Below, piece after piece: positions 18,985 through 28,943 of a stretch of 64,000 nt of DNA. Below the pieces are notes generated by a model. It made no database searches. It saw only the letters and a program-made list of their open reading frames with translations, and had not been told where the DNA came from. This DNA is from Balneolaceae bacterium (GTDB taxonomy: Bacteria; Bacteroidota; Rhodothermia; Balneolales; Balneolaceae). Position 1 is the first letter of the stretch; every line of letters starts with the position of its first letter. The stretch covers positions 1,505,262-1,569,261 of the forward strand of contig JAEPQE010000001.1 of NCBI GenBank assembly GCA_017640665.1, written 5' to 3'. Made by a program: the position numbers and the translations under genes.

Positions 18985-20118
18985 TTATTCCAAAAGTTTA
19001 GAAACTTCACGGTCTAATAGTTTCATATTCGTTTCTGAGTTAATTTTTTTTGCTGTTACATCGCTATTTTTCTTATAACGATTAATATTTTCAGCATCCA
19101 GTTTTCTTATTCGTTCTGCAAGAGCCTCTGGGGAAAAATCTTCAGCTACTATTCCGATTTCATTTTTTACAACCAGTTTTTTCATTTCTGGAGAAGGTCC
19201 GATAGCAACAGCTAGTCTTGCCTGAATGAATTCAAAAATTTTATTAGGCAGAGCATATTTATTATTGAAGCTATTGGGCTCCAGAATATAGATGCCGACA
19301 TCGTATCTTTTAAGAAACGACACAATTTCTTGCATAGGAACAGGGGGAATAAAGGAGATATTAGGATTATTCTTCGCTTGCTGTTTCAACTCATTAAGAT
19401 AATGTTGTTTTCTGGCTACCAACATCAAGTCCAGTTTGAAGCGTTCACCAAGAAAACCCATCATTTTGATCATGTTTTCAATTTTCCTTGATGTTATAGC
19501 TGCTCCATGATGAATTAATCGTATCGTATCATTTTTTCTGACTAGAGTTGGTTCTATATCAGCATATTCTGAAGCATTAGTCATTACTAGTGGTTTTAAC
19601 CCAAAGTTTTTTTCGAATTCAAGGGCGATACCTTCACAGACAGTGAACATCAGGGAAATATTCTTGGTAAACTTTTTCAGTAACCATGCATTATAATTGC
19701 TGAATAGGATTCTCCATACAAATTTATCTTCATGTTCTTTTGGTGCATATTCGTGGGCATCAAAAACAATCTTAGCAGTTGTATTTTTGGCTATTTTCTG
19801 AGCAATGGGTAAGCTTTCTACATCATTGGCCAAAATCAAATCGAAAGTTTGGTTGCCAACACTTTTTAATGCCCCTCTAACAACTACCTGTGTCCAGTAG
19901 AATAGTTTGTAAAACCTGAATAGTAAAGCAAAGTATGTTATCAGTAGCCAAAGTCGGTTTCTACTTTTTTTGGCTGGGTAATATTTTACACCTTCAATTT
20001 CAGGTGATTTTAAACCGACACATGAAACATCATAAGATTTATTTAACCTTAATAATTGTCTGTTTACTCGTGGATCATTTTTGAGGTCAGTAAATGAGAT
20101 TACTAAAATTCTCTTCAT
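18985..20118 (-). CDS. Glycosyltransferase family 4 protein
   Basis: 377-residue GT-B-fold glycosyltransferase acting at the cytosolic face of the inner membrane. The N-terminus (RILVISFTDLKNDPRVNRQL) and the nucleotide-sugar-binding half (ALPNKIFEFIQARLAVAIGPSPEMK, with the Glu of the EX7E-like motif) are typical of GT4. There is a short hydrophobic stretch near residue 70. It follows asnB by 67 bp on the same strand, so wecB-asnB-GT is probably one transcriptional direction. Sugar donor and acceptor are unknown. Confidence 0.82.
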   Translation of the reverse strand: MKRILVISFTDLKNDPRVNRQLLRLNKSYDVSCVGLKSPEIEGVKYYPAKKSRNRLWLLITYFALLFRFYKLFYWTQVVVRGALKSVGNQTFDLILANDVESLPIAQKIAKNTTAKIVFDAHEYAPKEHEDKFVWRILFSNYNAWLLKKFTKNISLMFTVCEGIALEFEKNFGLKPLVMTNASEYADIEPTLVRKNDTIRLIHHGAAITSRKIENMIKMMGFLGERFKLDLMLVARKQHYLNELKQQAKNNPNISFIPPVPMQEIVSFLKRYDVGIYILEPNSFNNKYALPNKIFEFIQARLAVAIGPSPEMKKLVVKNEIGIVAEDFSPEALAERIRKLDAENINRYKKNSDVTAKKINSETNMKLLDREVSKLLE

Positions 20119-20185
20119 CGAAAGGGTTTAATAAAATTTAGCTAGTAGCTCTAAAAATAAAGATTGCCAATTTCAGAGTGGTCAT

Positions 20186-22018
20186 TTAGGTGAAGTTTTT
20201 TATCCAATAATTGAGGTTAGCAATTCGCCATATAAATTTCGCATTTTTATCATTTCCCTTTTTAAAATCATCAATTTCTCTTGAAATTTTTTTTTGATTT
20301 AAAAAATCAAGATGATCAAAATCTATATCGAGAAGAAAATCTAATTTTCCTCTCAACCAGAGTACCTCACCAGGAGTAACAAAGCCTTTTTTGTCTGTTC
20401 TCTGATATATTTTTTCAGGCAATCGTTGCTTCATTGCTTCACGTAGAATCCATTTAGTCCACCCGTTTCTGATTTTGACTTCAGTTGGGAGTTTAAAAGA
20501 GTACTCTACGAGTCTATGGTCTAGAAAAGGGACACGACTTTCTACTGAAAATGCCATAGAATTTCGATCTTCATAATGGAGTAGCGTTGGTAAACTTGCC
20601 GTAGTCATCAATTGATAATGGAGTGCAGAGAACTTAGTAAACCCAGGATTGAACAGTTTATTTTTTGGATTTTTCTGAACGAGCGCCTTAGGAAAGAAAT
20701 AGTTTTGTTCTATCTGGTATAATTGTTCTTCATTAAACATCAATGATAAGGCAGACTTTGCGACAACGTCTAATAACTTCGAAAGGTTGTACCCCTGTCG
20801 TTTTTTTTGTGCACTTAACTCAGTAAATGCTTTTTTCAGATTCAAACTTTTTATGTATTCACTATACATCCGGTAATAAGCATGGGAATACCCACCTAAG
20901 AAATCGTCAGCACCTTGCCCACTTAATACTACTTTTATATCCTTGCTCGCAATCAATTTCATTACAAAATATTGTGAAAGAGGAGAAGAGCCTAGGATTG
21001 GGAAATCATTGTGGAATGTTGCTTTATAAAATTCTTCACTTACTTCTGACTCAGTAGGAGAAATATAATAAGTTTTAAAAGTATCAGGGTATTTTTGGAC
21101 GATTTCATTAATAAAGGGGCGTTCATCTACTGATTTATTACCTTGATAGTAGACAGAAAAAGTATTCAAATCTGGTATAAGGCTTTTATCAATTACGCTG
21201 GAAACTATACTTGAACTATCAATACCCCCACTTAAAGTAGCGCCCACAGGAACATCACTTCTTACGTGGGCTTTCAATGAGTTATCAAATAAACTCCGGA
21301 ACTCTGTAACCATTTCATCCACATCATTAACGAGGCTATTTTCAGGTGAAAGGTTCCAATATTTGTTTGTTGTTATTGAATGATCTTTAAACGTTAAATT
21401 GTAGCCTGCTTCAAGGCTGCTAACAGAAGAGAAAAATGTTTCATCACGAAAATGGCTCCACCCTAATTGCATAGCTCTATTAACGGTATTCAGATTAAGG
21501 TCGTTAGTAAATATTGGAGAATTCTTCAGCGCTTTTACTTCAGATGAGAAGTAAAAGCGTCCATTTATAAAACAATAATAGAATGGTTTTATACCAAACC
21601 TATCTCTGGAGCAAAAAAGTTTATTATTCTTGGAATCCCATATAGCAAAAGCCCACATTCCCATAAACTTGTTCACACATTCTTCACCCCATTTTTTGTA
21701 AGATTCTAAAACTACTTCAGTATCAGAGTTAGTTTTAAAATGAACATGCTCTTTTTCCAACTCTTTACGTAACTCAATAAAATTATATACTTCGCCATTG
21801 AAAACTAATACTAATCCATGCTTAATAAAGGGCTGATTAGCATCTTTGGAAAGGTCTATAATACTTAACCGATTGTGCCCTAAAACAACTTCCTTGATGA
21901 TATGATGATCTGAAAAATCCGGGCCCCTATGAGATGTGGAAGCCAGCATCTTTTTTATTACATGTTTTTGACTTTCATTAGAGAGTTTTATGTCAATAAA
22001 TCCGTGAATACCACACAT
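20186..22018 (-). CDS. asnB: Asparagine synthase (glutamine-hydrolysing), cluster-associated AsnB
   Basis: 610-residue two-domain amidotransferase. The N-terminal class II glutaminase starts MCGIHGF with Cys2 as nucleophile and continues with RGPDFSDH, HNRLSIIDL and FNGEVYNF. The synthetase domain has the PP-loop SGGIDSSSI near residue 255 and SGQGADDFLGGY. Canonically it makes asparagine from aspartate, glutamine and ATP. In surface-polysaccharide loci, AsnB relatives often amidate uronic-acid carboxylates instead, which would fit the ATP-grasp and acyltransferase neighbours. I cannot decide between the two roles. A 202-bp gap (22019-22220) with no gene or obvious hairpin separates it from wecB upstream. 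Confidence 0.88.
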   Translation of the reverse strand: MCGIHGFIDIKLSNESQKHVIKKMLASTSHRGPDFSDHHIIKEVVLGHNRLSIIDLSKDANQPFIKHGLVLVFNGEVYNFIELRKELEKEHVHFKTNSDTEVVLESYKKWGEECVNKFMGMWAFAIWDSKNNKLFCSRDRFGIKPFYYCFINGRFYFSSEVKALKNSPIFTNDLNLNTVNRAMQLGWSHFRDETFFSSVSSLEAGYNLTFKDHSITTNKYWNLSPENSLVNDVDEMVTEFRSLFDNSLKAHVRSDVPVGATLSGGIDSSSIVSSVIDKSLIPDLNTFSVYYQGNKSVDERPFINEIVQKYPDTFKTYYISPTESEVSEEFYKATFHNDFPILGSSPLSQYFVMKLIASKDIKVVLSGQGADDFLGGYSHAYYRMYSEYIKSLNLKKAFTELSAQKKRQGYNLSKLLDVVAKSALSLMFNEEQLYQIEQNYFFPKALVQKNPKNKLFNPGFTKFSALHYQLMTTASLPTLLHYEDRNSMAFSVESRVPFLDHRLVEYSFKLPTEVKIRNGWTKWILREAMKQRLPEKIYQRTDKKGFVTPGEVLWLRGKLDFLLDIDFDHLDFLNQKKISREIDDFKKGNDKNAKFIWRIANLNYWIKNFT

Positions 22019-22220
22019 AAATAATCAGATTGTCATTGGGTTAGAAACAGGTTTTATTGAGCAGGTATTAAAGTTAGTACAGTAAATACTTTCAGATTAA
22101 TTGGATTCAAAAATGGATGTGTTTTAAACAAACTAAGGATAATGTTATGAGTATTTAAAACTCCTTAATTCCACATAGAGAAGCAAGTTTCGTTCCATGA
22201 AAAAGCCATAACCTGAAGTG

Positions 22221-23288
22221 TTATATCTTAAAGTACTCGTTCAATTCTGAGGCAATAGCTTTAGCAGCTTTACCGTCACCATATAGAGGCTTCCAAATTG
22301 TAACTGTTTTCGTTTTTACTGCGTTCACAATTTTTTCTTTAGAGGCTCCTGTGATTTGATTCCACCCCCCATGAAGAGTCTCTACCCATTCCGTTTCTTC
22401 ACGAATAGTTATACACGGTTTTTTCATCCAATACGCTTCTTTTTGAAGTCCCCCCGAATCTGTTAATACTGCCCTGCAATTTTTAAGCAATGTGATCATC
22501 TTAAAATAAGAAACAGGTTCAAGCATATAGATATTTCTTGGAACATCTTTTCCTCTCAGCTTTTTGCGGTTTCGGGGATGAACAGGCCATACTACCGGGG
22601 CATCTATATTTGAAAAAGCAGTTAGTATTTCGTTCAAATTTTCTTCTGAGTCAGTATTGGAAGGTCGGTGAATAGTAGCTAAATAAAATTCGTTTTCGCC
22701 AAATTGAACCAAGTCATTGAGCGAATATTTCCTACTTGAAATTTCAGAAAAAGTTAAAATAGCATCATACATCACATCACCTACATTAAATACATTCTCA
22801 GAAATCCCCTCTTTTTCAAGTTGCTGTACTCCTTCGTTAGATGAGCAGAACAATAAAGTAGAGATATGGTCAGTAACAACCCGATTTATTTCTTCAGGCA
22901 TTTCTCTGTTAAAGCTCCTAAGCCCTGCTTCAATATGAATAACAGGGATATGAAGCTTTGAAGCAACCAATGCTCCAGCTATAGTTGAATTAGTGTCTCC
23001 ATAAACTATTAAGGCATCAGGCTTACTTTCCAGGTTAAGAATATAACGTTCGATCTTTTCTAACATTAAACCAGTTTGCGCACCATGCAGGCCAGATCCA
23101 ACTTCGAGGTTAACTGATGGTGAAGGAAGGTTAAGTTCTTCCCAAAAAACAGTGCTCATTTCGTAATCATAATGCTGTCCGGTATGAATTATAGTTTCAT
23201 TAATTCCAATTTCAGAAAGTGCTTTTGATACGACCGCAGCTTTTACAAATTGAGGACGAGCTCCGACTATAGTTAAAATATTCTTCAT
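22221..23288 (-). CDS. wecB: UDP-N-acetylglucosamine 2-epimerase (non-hydrolysing)
   Basis: 355-residue GT-B-like cytosolic enzyme interconverting UDP-GlcNAc and UDP-ManNAc, supplying ManNAc-type sugars for surface polysaccharide. Conserved blocks seen are VGARPQFVKAAVV, IHTGQHYDYEMS, YGDTNSTIAGALVASK, HIEAGLRSFNREMPEEINR, ATIHRPSNTD, VWPVHPRNR and LTDSGGLQKEAY. Length is normal. It begins the minus-strand stretch with asnB and the GT4 gene, and its 5' end is divergent (83 bp) from the PIG-L gene. Confidence 0.93.
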   Translation of the reverse strand: MKNILTIVGARPQFVKAAVVSKALSEIGINETIIHTGQHYDYEMSTVFWEELNLPSPSVNLEVGSGLHGAQTGLMLEKIERYILNLESKPDALIVYGDTNSTIAGALVASKLHIPVIHIEAGLRSFNREMPEEINRVVTDHISTLLFCSSNEGVQQLEKEGISENVFNVGDVMYDAILTFSEISSRKYSLNDLVQFGENEFYLATIHRPSNTDSEENLNEILTAFSNIDAPVVWPVHPRNRKKLRGKDVPRNIYMLEPVSYFKMITLLKNCRAVLTDSGGLQKEAYWMKKPCITIREETEWVETLHGGWNQITGASKEKIVNAVKTKTVTIWKPLYGDGKAAKAIASELNEYFKI

Positions 23289-23377
23289 CTAAGTATATGA
23301 TTCGATTTTGGAAATGAAGATATAAATAAACAAAGTGTTTTAGAGGTGAATTATCAGATAAATAATTCATTTTGAAA

Positions 23378-24043
23378 ATGACTATAATTGTAAAAAAAAT
23401 AGAGCCAATTTATATGGATATTTCAACAGTTTTAGTTCTTGCACCACATCCTGATGATGGTGAATTTTCTTGTGGTGGTGCATTAAAGAGATTGAGCGAA
23501 GAGGGGAAAAAGATTTATTATGCTGCTTTTTCTCCATGTAAGAAATCTTTACCGGAAGATGCTGAGAAAGGCTTACTATTTAAAGAACTAAACAAGGCAG
23601 TATCACATCTTGGAATTGCAGAGAACCAAGTGATTACCTTTGATTTTCCAGTCCGGGAATTCCCAAAGTATAGGCAGGAGATATTGGAAGAGTTGGTGTC
23701 CTTAAAAAAGAAACTTAACCCAGAGTTGGTATTCTTACCCAATTCAAACGATATCCATCAGGATCACAAAACTATTTATGAAGAAGGATTACGGGCGTTT
23801 AAGCACATCAAAATTCTAGGATACGAGTTGCCCTGGAACAACCGCCAGTTTAAAAGCGATTTTTTTATAAAGCTGGAGAAGGATCATATTGATGCTAAGA
23901 TAGCAGCGATTTCAGAATATAAAAGCCAGTCATTTAGAACATACAAAGACAAAGAGTTTTTTTATGGTCTTGCAAAGGTTAGGGGTATACAAGCTAATAC
24001 AGAATACGCCGAAGCTTTCGAACTCATTAAATGGGTTCTCTAA
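23378..24043 (+). CDS. PIG-L / LmbE family deacetylase
   Basis: About 221-residue zinc-dependent N-deacetylase of the PIG-L family, which removes acetyl groups from GlcNAc-type sugars. The metal motif is LAPHPDDGEFSCGG near residue 20 and the second ligand set is NSNDIHQDHKT near residue 125. No signal peptide. The ATG at 23378 is preferred to the TTG two codons upstream; a further ATG at 23414 would start directly before the first beta-strand and is also possible. It converges on the beta-propeller gene with a 4-bp overlap. With wecB beside it, the likely substrate is an N-acetylated sugar of the cluster. Confidence 0.85.
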   Translation: MTIIVKKIEPIYMDISTVLVLAPHPDDGEFSCGGALKRLSEEGKKIYYAAFSPCKKSLPEDAEKGLLFKELNKAVSHLGIAENQVITFDFPVREFPKYRQEILEELVSLKKKLNPELVFLPNSNDIHQDHKTIYEEGLRAFKHIKILGYELPWNNRQFKSDFFIKLEKDHIDAKIAAISEYKSQSFRTYKDKEFFYGLAKVRGIQANTEYAEAFELIKWVL

Positions 24044-25152
24044 ACTAAGGAGAGCTTTTTCTTTTGTTCTTTAGTAGCCTTTCCAAATATCAAATCCTGA
24101 ACCGCCCAATTGTGATTGTAAGGAATCATATCATAAAGCTGCTGTTCAAAATCAATAACAACAAAACTGGTTCGGTTTGAATCGATAGCTACCATTAGTT
24201 GGTTTTTGCTTAAAGTATTTTGAATCCATTCCATATCCCCAAGTTCTGAAGGTTTTCCTTGGAGGCGTGAAAAATCAAGTATCAGCTTTGTATCTTTTGA
24301 TTCGATAATGACTTCTCCCGAGGCAGTACTTGTTGCAATATATCCATAATCAGTTTTATGGCCACCATGCGGGTTTTTTAAATCTTCAATTATTGCGGAT
24401 GCCTTTTTAGTTTTTTTATTGATTTCATAAACTTTTCCTTCATGGAAAAATGTCGCCAATAATAAAAAGTCGCTATTGGGGTGGTAACTAACTGAATTAA
24501 TAAATGCTGCACGTTTTGCTGTGGGTAGATGGTCTTGTTCAGGATTAGAGACGAGATAATAATTTACTTTCTCTTTTTTAAGATACTTTGCGTCCTCAGT
24601 GTTTCGTGTCAGCAAAATTTCTTCATTAGTTTCTGGGTCAGTTGCTTTATTAAACCCGTTTTCCCAAGCCAGCCATTCAAACTCCAGCTCATTGGTTTTA
24701 TAATTATATTCCTGAATAAGGTCGAAACCCGACGAAGAAATTAGTATAGTGTCAGGTTTATGAGGGCTGAATTCAACAGTATGGATATAAGAGAACCATG
24801 GGTCAGTAATTCTGAAATATTCTCCTTCTTCGTCAAAAACATGAACTGTATTCTCAGCAGCAATAGCGAGTTTATTCTTAAAGCTATCTATACCTCTTGG
24901 TTCAAAAAGTTGAGCCAAGATAGTTTGATCTGTAATTTCACCAGACTCTATTTGTATAGATACAACTCCTCCTTTGCTTGGTTTGCGCCTCTCAACACTC
25001 CCGGTCTTACCGGTCTTATTTGCTCTGGAAGACAAATATCTTTTTCGAATCGCTTGTAAGTCAAAGCTTTTGACAGTTAGTAACAGATCCAGTTTACCAT
25101 AAAACGAAGCGTCTTTTTGAAAATCTGCTATGTTATGTTTGATAACCTTCAT
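24040..25152 (-). CDS. Beta-propeller-like protein of unknown function in polysaccharide cluster
   Basis: 370 residues, no signal peptide or membrane helix. I do not recognise a named family. From about residue 70 it shows repeated four-strand segments of propeller type (FEPRGIDSFKNKLAIAAENTVHVFDEEGEYFRI; FSYIHTVEFSPHKPDTILISSSGFDLIQEYNYKTNELEFEWLAW; AFINSVSYHPNSDFLLLATF; NPHGGHKTDYGYIATSTASGEVII). The N-terminal 60 residues are basic and may be flexible. The start codon overlaps the stop of the upstream glycosyltransferase by 4 bp, so it is the last gene of the gatC-yfhO-GT-propeller unit and is probably translationally coupled. A role in polysaccharide assembly is inferred from location only. 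Confidence 0.65.
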   Translation of the reverse strand: MKVIKHNIADFQKDASFYGKLDLLLTVKSFDLQAIRKRYLSSRANKTGKTGSVERRKPSKGGVVSIQIESGEITDQTILAQLFEPRGIDSFKNKLAIAAENTVHVFDEEGEYFRITDPWFSYIHTVEFSPHKPDTILISSSGFDLIQEYNYKTNELEFEWLAWENGFNKATDPETNEEILLTRNTEDAKYLKKEKVNYYLVSNPEQDHLPTAKRAAFINSVSYHPNSDFLLLATFFHEGKVYEINKKTKKASAIIEDLKNPHGGHKTDYGYIATSTASGEVIIESKDTKLILDFSRLQGKPSELGDMEWIQNTLSKNQLMVAIDSNRTSFVVIDFEQQLYDMIPYNHNWAVQDLIFGKATKEQKKKLSLV

Positions 25153-26471
25153 GAAATGGTTTCTTCAAAAAGATCAGCAAGTTTAAAAGTGAGATTTTTT
25201 CGGGAGTACATACTATGTTCTTCACCAACTATTTTAATTGGCTCATCTTTATCAAGCCACTTTTTATATGCCCGAAGTAGTTCAGCTTTAATATTTTTTT
25301 TATCGGAATAGTCCAGCATGGGTGATCGATTGCAAGTAGCTAGTATTCTTGAGGCATCTCCATCAGTAGGTCCAATAGAAAGCAAGGGAGTTCCAGAAGC
25401 AAGATACTCGAAAATTTTACCGGTAATGATCTGCTTGTTTGATGAAGATTCGGGTATTAAAAAAAGTAATGCTTGTGCATCAACCATTCGTTGAACTGCT
25501 TCATCATGTGGAACAAAAGGAAGTATTTCAACTAATTGAATAATTCCCATTTTATTTAGAGTATCAGAAACTTCCGAATGAATATTACCTGTAAAAGAAA
25601 GACGGAAATTGTCTTTAAGTCCCTCAATCTCGTCCGCTAATTCATAAATTACTTTCCAAAGTGTAGTGCAATTTTGATTTACTTTTAGGTTTCCGATGTA
25701 AGAAAGCCGGAAAACATCTTTTTGGCCTGATGGTTTCAGGTTACTAAAATCTTCTTCATCATACCCGTTTTCTATAATCTTTATATGCTGAGCCCTGGAT
25801 TCAAATTCATCTTTTTGTCCATTCCCCACAACCGTTATTGCATCTGCTGTTTGTATAACTTTGGTCTCAAGTAGGGAGTCTTTTTTGTTTGAATTTTGAG
25901 TGCGGGGAAGAAATTTGTTGTAATAGATATTTGTCCATGGATCGCGAAGATCGGCTACCCAAGGAAGTTTAAACTCTTTTTTTAACTTTAATCCTATAAG
26001 ATGTGCACTATGAGGAGGTCCCGTTGTTACGATTAAATCGATCTGATTCTTTTCTATTAGTTCCTTACCTTTTTCGACTGCAAATTTAACCCATCCTTTT
26101 CTCGCGTCTGGGATAAAAAAGTTGGCTCGAATAAACCCGGATATTTTTTTAATGATAGAAGTAGATCCTTTAATATCACCCATTCCAACACTTGTGGTAT
26201 TTCCACGGTTTGCCTGACCAGTAATTAGATTGAAAAGTCGGAAAGGTTCCAGCGTCTTGGTGCGTTCGACACAGACGTTATCAGGAACATCATTGAGCAA
26301 AGTCGGATCTGTATTAGGATAGCTTCCATTTTCAGGGGTGACAACGATGGTATTCCATCCTTTTTCAGGTAGGTATTTTACAAACTTGAGCCAACGTTGA
26401 ACCCCTGGCCCGCTTGCTGGAGGCCAGTAATAGGCAAAAATTAAAACTGTTTTTGCTTGATCAGTCTTCAC
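25149..26471 (-). CDS. Glycosyltransferase (GT4-like)
   Basis: 440-residue GT-B glycosyltransferase. The N-terminal domain starts VLIFAYYWPPASGPGVQRWLKFVKYLPEKGW, a pattern common in cluster GT4 enzymes, with TTGPPHSAHLIGLKLKKEFKLPWVADLRDPW in the middle. The donor-binding half contains RLSYIGNL and the EX7E-like segment GKIFEYLASGTPLLSIGP. It overlaps the upstream yfhO gene by 11 bp and the downstream propeller gene by 4 bp, so all three appear cotranslated. Donor sugar unknown. Confidence 0.83.
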   Translation of the reverse strand: MKTDQAKTVLIFAYYWPPASGPGVQRWLKFVKYLPEKGWNTIVVTPENGSYPNTDPTLLNDVPDNVCVERTKTLEPFRLFNLITGQANRGNTTSVGMGDIKGSTSIIKKISGFIRANFFIPDARKGWVKFAVEKGKELIEKNQIDLIVTTGPPHSAHLIGLKLKKEFKLPWVADLRDPWTNIYYNKFLPRTQNSNKKDSLLETKVIQTADAITVVGNGQKDEFESRAQHIKIIENGYDEEDFSNLKPSGQKDVFRLSYIGNLKVNQNCTTLWKVIYELADEIEGLKDNFRLSFTGNIHSEVSDTLNKMGIIQLVEILPFVPHDEAVQRMVDAQALLFLIPESSSNKQIITGKIFEYLASGTPLLSIGPTDGDASRILATCNRSPMLDYSDKKNIKAELLRAYKKWLDKDEPIKIVGEEHSMYSRKNLTFKLADLFEETIS

Positions 26472-28935
26472 TTGTTGTTCTATCTCTGTAAAAAATAATA
26501 CCAGCGATAAATGCCATAAGAATTTGGCTAATGAGGGAAAACCATGATAGCTTCACACCCAAGGCATAAGATCGAGGTCTGAAGTCCAGTTCCAATGTGT
26601 GCTCTCCGGCCGGGATTTGAACCCCCCTAACCAGATAATTGGTTTTATGAATCGGGACTTCTTCTCCATCCAGCAAAGCCACCCAACCTGCCGGATAATA
26701 GATTTCGCTGAGAACAAGAAAACCTGGTTTAGATCGGGAGACTTTGAGTGATATTTCTGCTCCTGTATAGCTAGTAACCTCCACAGAGGATAGGGAATCA
26801 AGAGAAGTAGTTGCATCGAAATTTTCGACAACAGCTACTTTCGCGAAGTCAATTCTTCCCGGACTTAAATATTCAAATGCTTCCGGGGCTGTTTCAGCAG
26901 TAATAGTAGAATCCACAAAAAATGCTTTTGGGAGAACATTATCTAATTCATAAACCACACCGGCTCTCCCATTAAAAGCAGGTGTAAGACCGGGTATATT
27001 TAATCCAGCCGAGTATGTGATATATTTAGCATTTAGCATAGCCAATAAATCCAGATTTATACCAAATTGCCCGGAAAAAAGTGGATTGGGGTTATTGATA
27101 AATGCTTCCTGAATGATCCCCAGTTTAGCAGCAGTATATCCCCCTAATGTTGGGTAGAAATAAGCGGGAACGGCGGTACTAAATGGCCCTTCTAATAAAG
27201 GAAATACTCGATAAGGATAGCTATTGTCTTCTGAATAAATATTCTCTTCAATATAAGCATCGATATCTCTTTTTTGAGACTCAATGTAGTTTATGGGATT
27301 AATGTTAGAGGCCACAAAACTTGTTTCTGGCATGTAGCGTTGCCCTACGCCAATCAAATCAACAGCAGCTACTAAGACTAGACCCAACGAGCCTATTGCT
27401 ATGGAAATTTTATTCGAGATGAGTAAATAGATTAGCCCAACTCCTACAACGGTAAATAAAAATAAGCGAAGCATATCTGAATTCGCTTTTTCTTCTCTTG
27501 CCGGCACCAGTCTCGTGTTTACATAATTCCTTGCTTGTGCTACAACCTGGGGATTTTGAGGGTTAACCTGGTTTTGCTGAGCAATCTGAAATGCAATTCG
27601 ATCAACTTCACCTTCTTTAGTGAAGTTGGAAGAGTTTAGATAAAAGAAGAGTCCAACAATTATCAAAGCTATAACTCCTAATGGCCTGTAAAGAGCGGTT
27701 AATTTCGGTGACTTTTCCTGAACATAATCAAGAAGCCACTCCAAACCATAGATGCTAACTATGGTAAAACTAAAAGCAGTAAGTACCAGCCAGGTTTCGG
27801 GAGCTCGGAATTTGCTAAAGAATGGAACAAAGTCGAACGCAAAATTATTCAGAAGTCCGAAATTACTTCCCCATGCGAATAAAATCCCGAGAATTCCCGC
27901 TGCTAAGAAAAGAAACATTTCCTTTTTTCGAACTTTAAATAGTGAAATCAGCAAAAGAAGAAGTGTTAACACTCCTAAATAATGAGGTCCGCTTGTAGAA
28001 GTTTTAGGCCCCCAATAATCAGGGGAAGAGCCTCCAAATAGATTGGGAAGTAGGAGAGTTAATGTTTCGCTTATTCCTTGGGACCATCCAAATGCATAAC
28101 TTGGATCAAGGGTTTCGGTACCTTTTAATGCGGACCCTCCACGCATACTGTAGGCGGCATATTCTTGCAAGGCAAGTATACGCTCTGCATGTCCCATTGC
28201 TCCAATAAAAGTACCTATCAATAGAAAAGCAGTTACAACACTCCAGCTCTTTAGCTGTTTAGTTTTATACGCATTCCAGGTATCGTAAATCCAAAACAGA
28301 CCGATTAAATAGAAAAAGTAGTAAGTAATTTGAGGGTGTCCTGCACGGATCTCCATCGCCAGTGCAACGGTAAATAAAAGTAATCCATACATCTTTTTGG
28401 GGTGTCTGGATAGAATCCAATATCCGGAAATCAACCAGGGAACAAGTGCTAATGCAAAAAACTTGGAGGTGTGACCCGCAATTATGATTACAGGGAAATA
28501 CGTAGTTAATCCATACATTAAACTACCTAAAAGGGCTGAAAGAGGTCGAAAACCTACTAAAATCAGAAAAAAATACATTCCGGAGAACAGTACCCAGAAT
28601 TGAAAAGCGGGGTATATTCCCTTGAACAAACCAGCTATTCTATCGAGGTGAGGAACTTCTTTGATTATAGAAATAACAAATGAAGGCATTCCCCCATAAA
28701 TATTTGAAGCCCATAGCGGTTCTTCCCCATACGTTTCTCTGTATTCAACAACGGATTCAACGGCCCCCCGAAATTGTGTGATATCATGACGCTGTAATTC
28801 CTTCCCCCCTAATGTCGTATCAAAAAATAAAATCAGAGGGATTATAAATAGGATTGCCAGCGATATAATATGCTGGCGTGACTTAGGGAGTTTGTAAAAA
28901 AAGTCGGAAGTGGAAGTACTGTCTGAATTGGACAT
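26461..28935 (-). CDS. YfhO-family integral membrane protein
   Basis: 824-residue inner-membrane protein of the YfhO family (GT-C-like fold), whose known members act in glycosylation of lipid- or teichoic-acid-type polymers. A dozen or so hydrophobic helices span residues 20-530, with the large first periplasmic loop (LGGKELQRHDITQFRGA, then YGGMPSFVIS) characteristic of the family; a soluble domain at about 540-790 (YPYRVFPLLEGPFS, LSEIYYPAGWVALLDGEEVPIHKTNYLVRGV) and a last helix follow. It starts 8 bp after gatC, and its 3' end overlaps the glycosyltransferase gene, so gatC-yfhO-GT-propeller looks like one operon. Confidence 0.85.
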   Translation of the reverse strand: MSNSDSTSTSDFFYKLPKSRQHIISLAILFIIPLILFFDTTLGGKELQRHDITQFRGAVESVVEYRETYGEEPLWASNIYGGMPSFVISIIKEVPHLDRIAGLFKGIYPAFQFWVLFSGMYFFLILVGFRPLSALLGSLMYGLTTYFPVIIIAGHTSKFFALALVPWLISGYWILSRHPKKMYGLLLFTVALAMEIRAGHPQITYYFFYLIGLFWIYDTWNAYKTKQLKSWSVVTAFLLIGTFIGAMGHAERILALQEYAAYSMRGGSALKGTETLDPSYAFGWSQGISETLTLLLPNLFGGSSPDYWGPKTSTSGPHYLGVLTLLLLLISLFKVRKKEMFLFLAAGILGILFAWGSNFGLLNNFAFDFVPFFSKFRAPETWLVLTAFSFTIVSIYGLEWLLDYVQEKSPKLTALYRPLGVIALIIVGLFFYLNSSNFTKEGEVDRIAFQIAQQNQVNPQNPQVVAQARNYVNTRLVPAREEKANSDMLRLFLFTVVGVGLIYLLISNKISIAIGSLGLVLVAAVDLIGVGQRYMPETSFVASNINPINYIESQKRDIDAYIEENIYSEDNSYPYRVFPLLEGPFSTAVPAYFYPTLGGYTAAKLGIIQEAFINNPNPLFSGQFGINLDLLAMLNAKYITYSAGLNIPGLTPAFNGRAGVVYELDNVLPKAFFVDSTITAETAPEAFEYLSPGRIDFAKVAVVENFDATTSLDSLSSVEVTSYTGAEISLKVSRSKPGFLVLSEIYYPAGWVALLDGEEVPIHKTNYLVRGVQIPAGEHTLELDFRPRSYALGVKLSWFSLISQILMAFIAGIIFYRDRTTSED

Positions 28936-28943
28936 GAAAGGAA

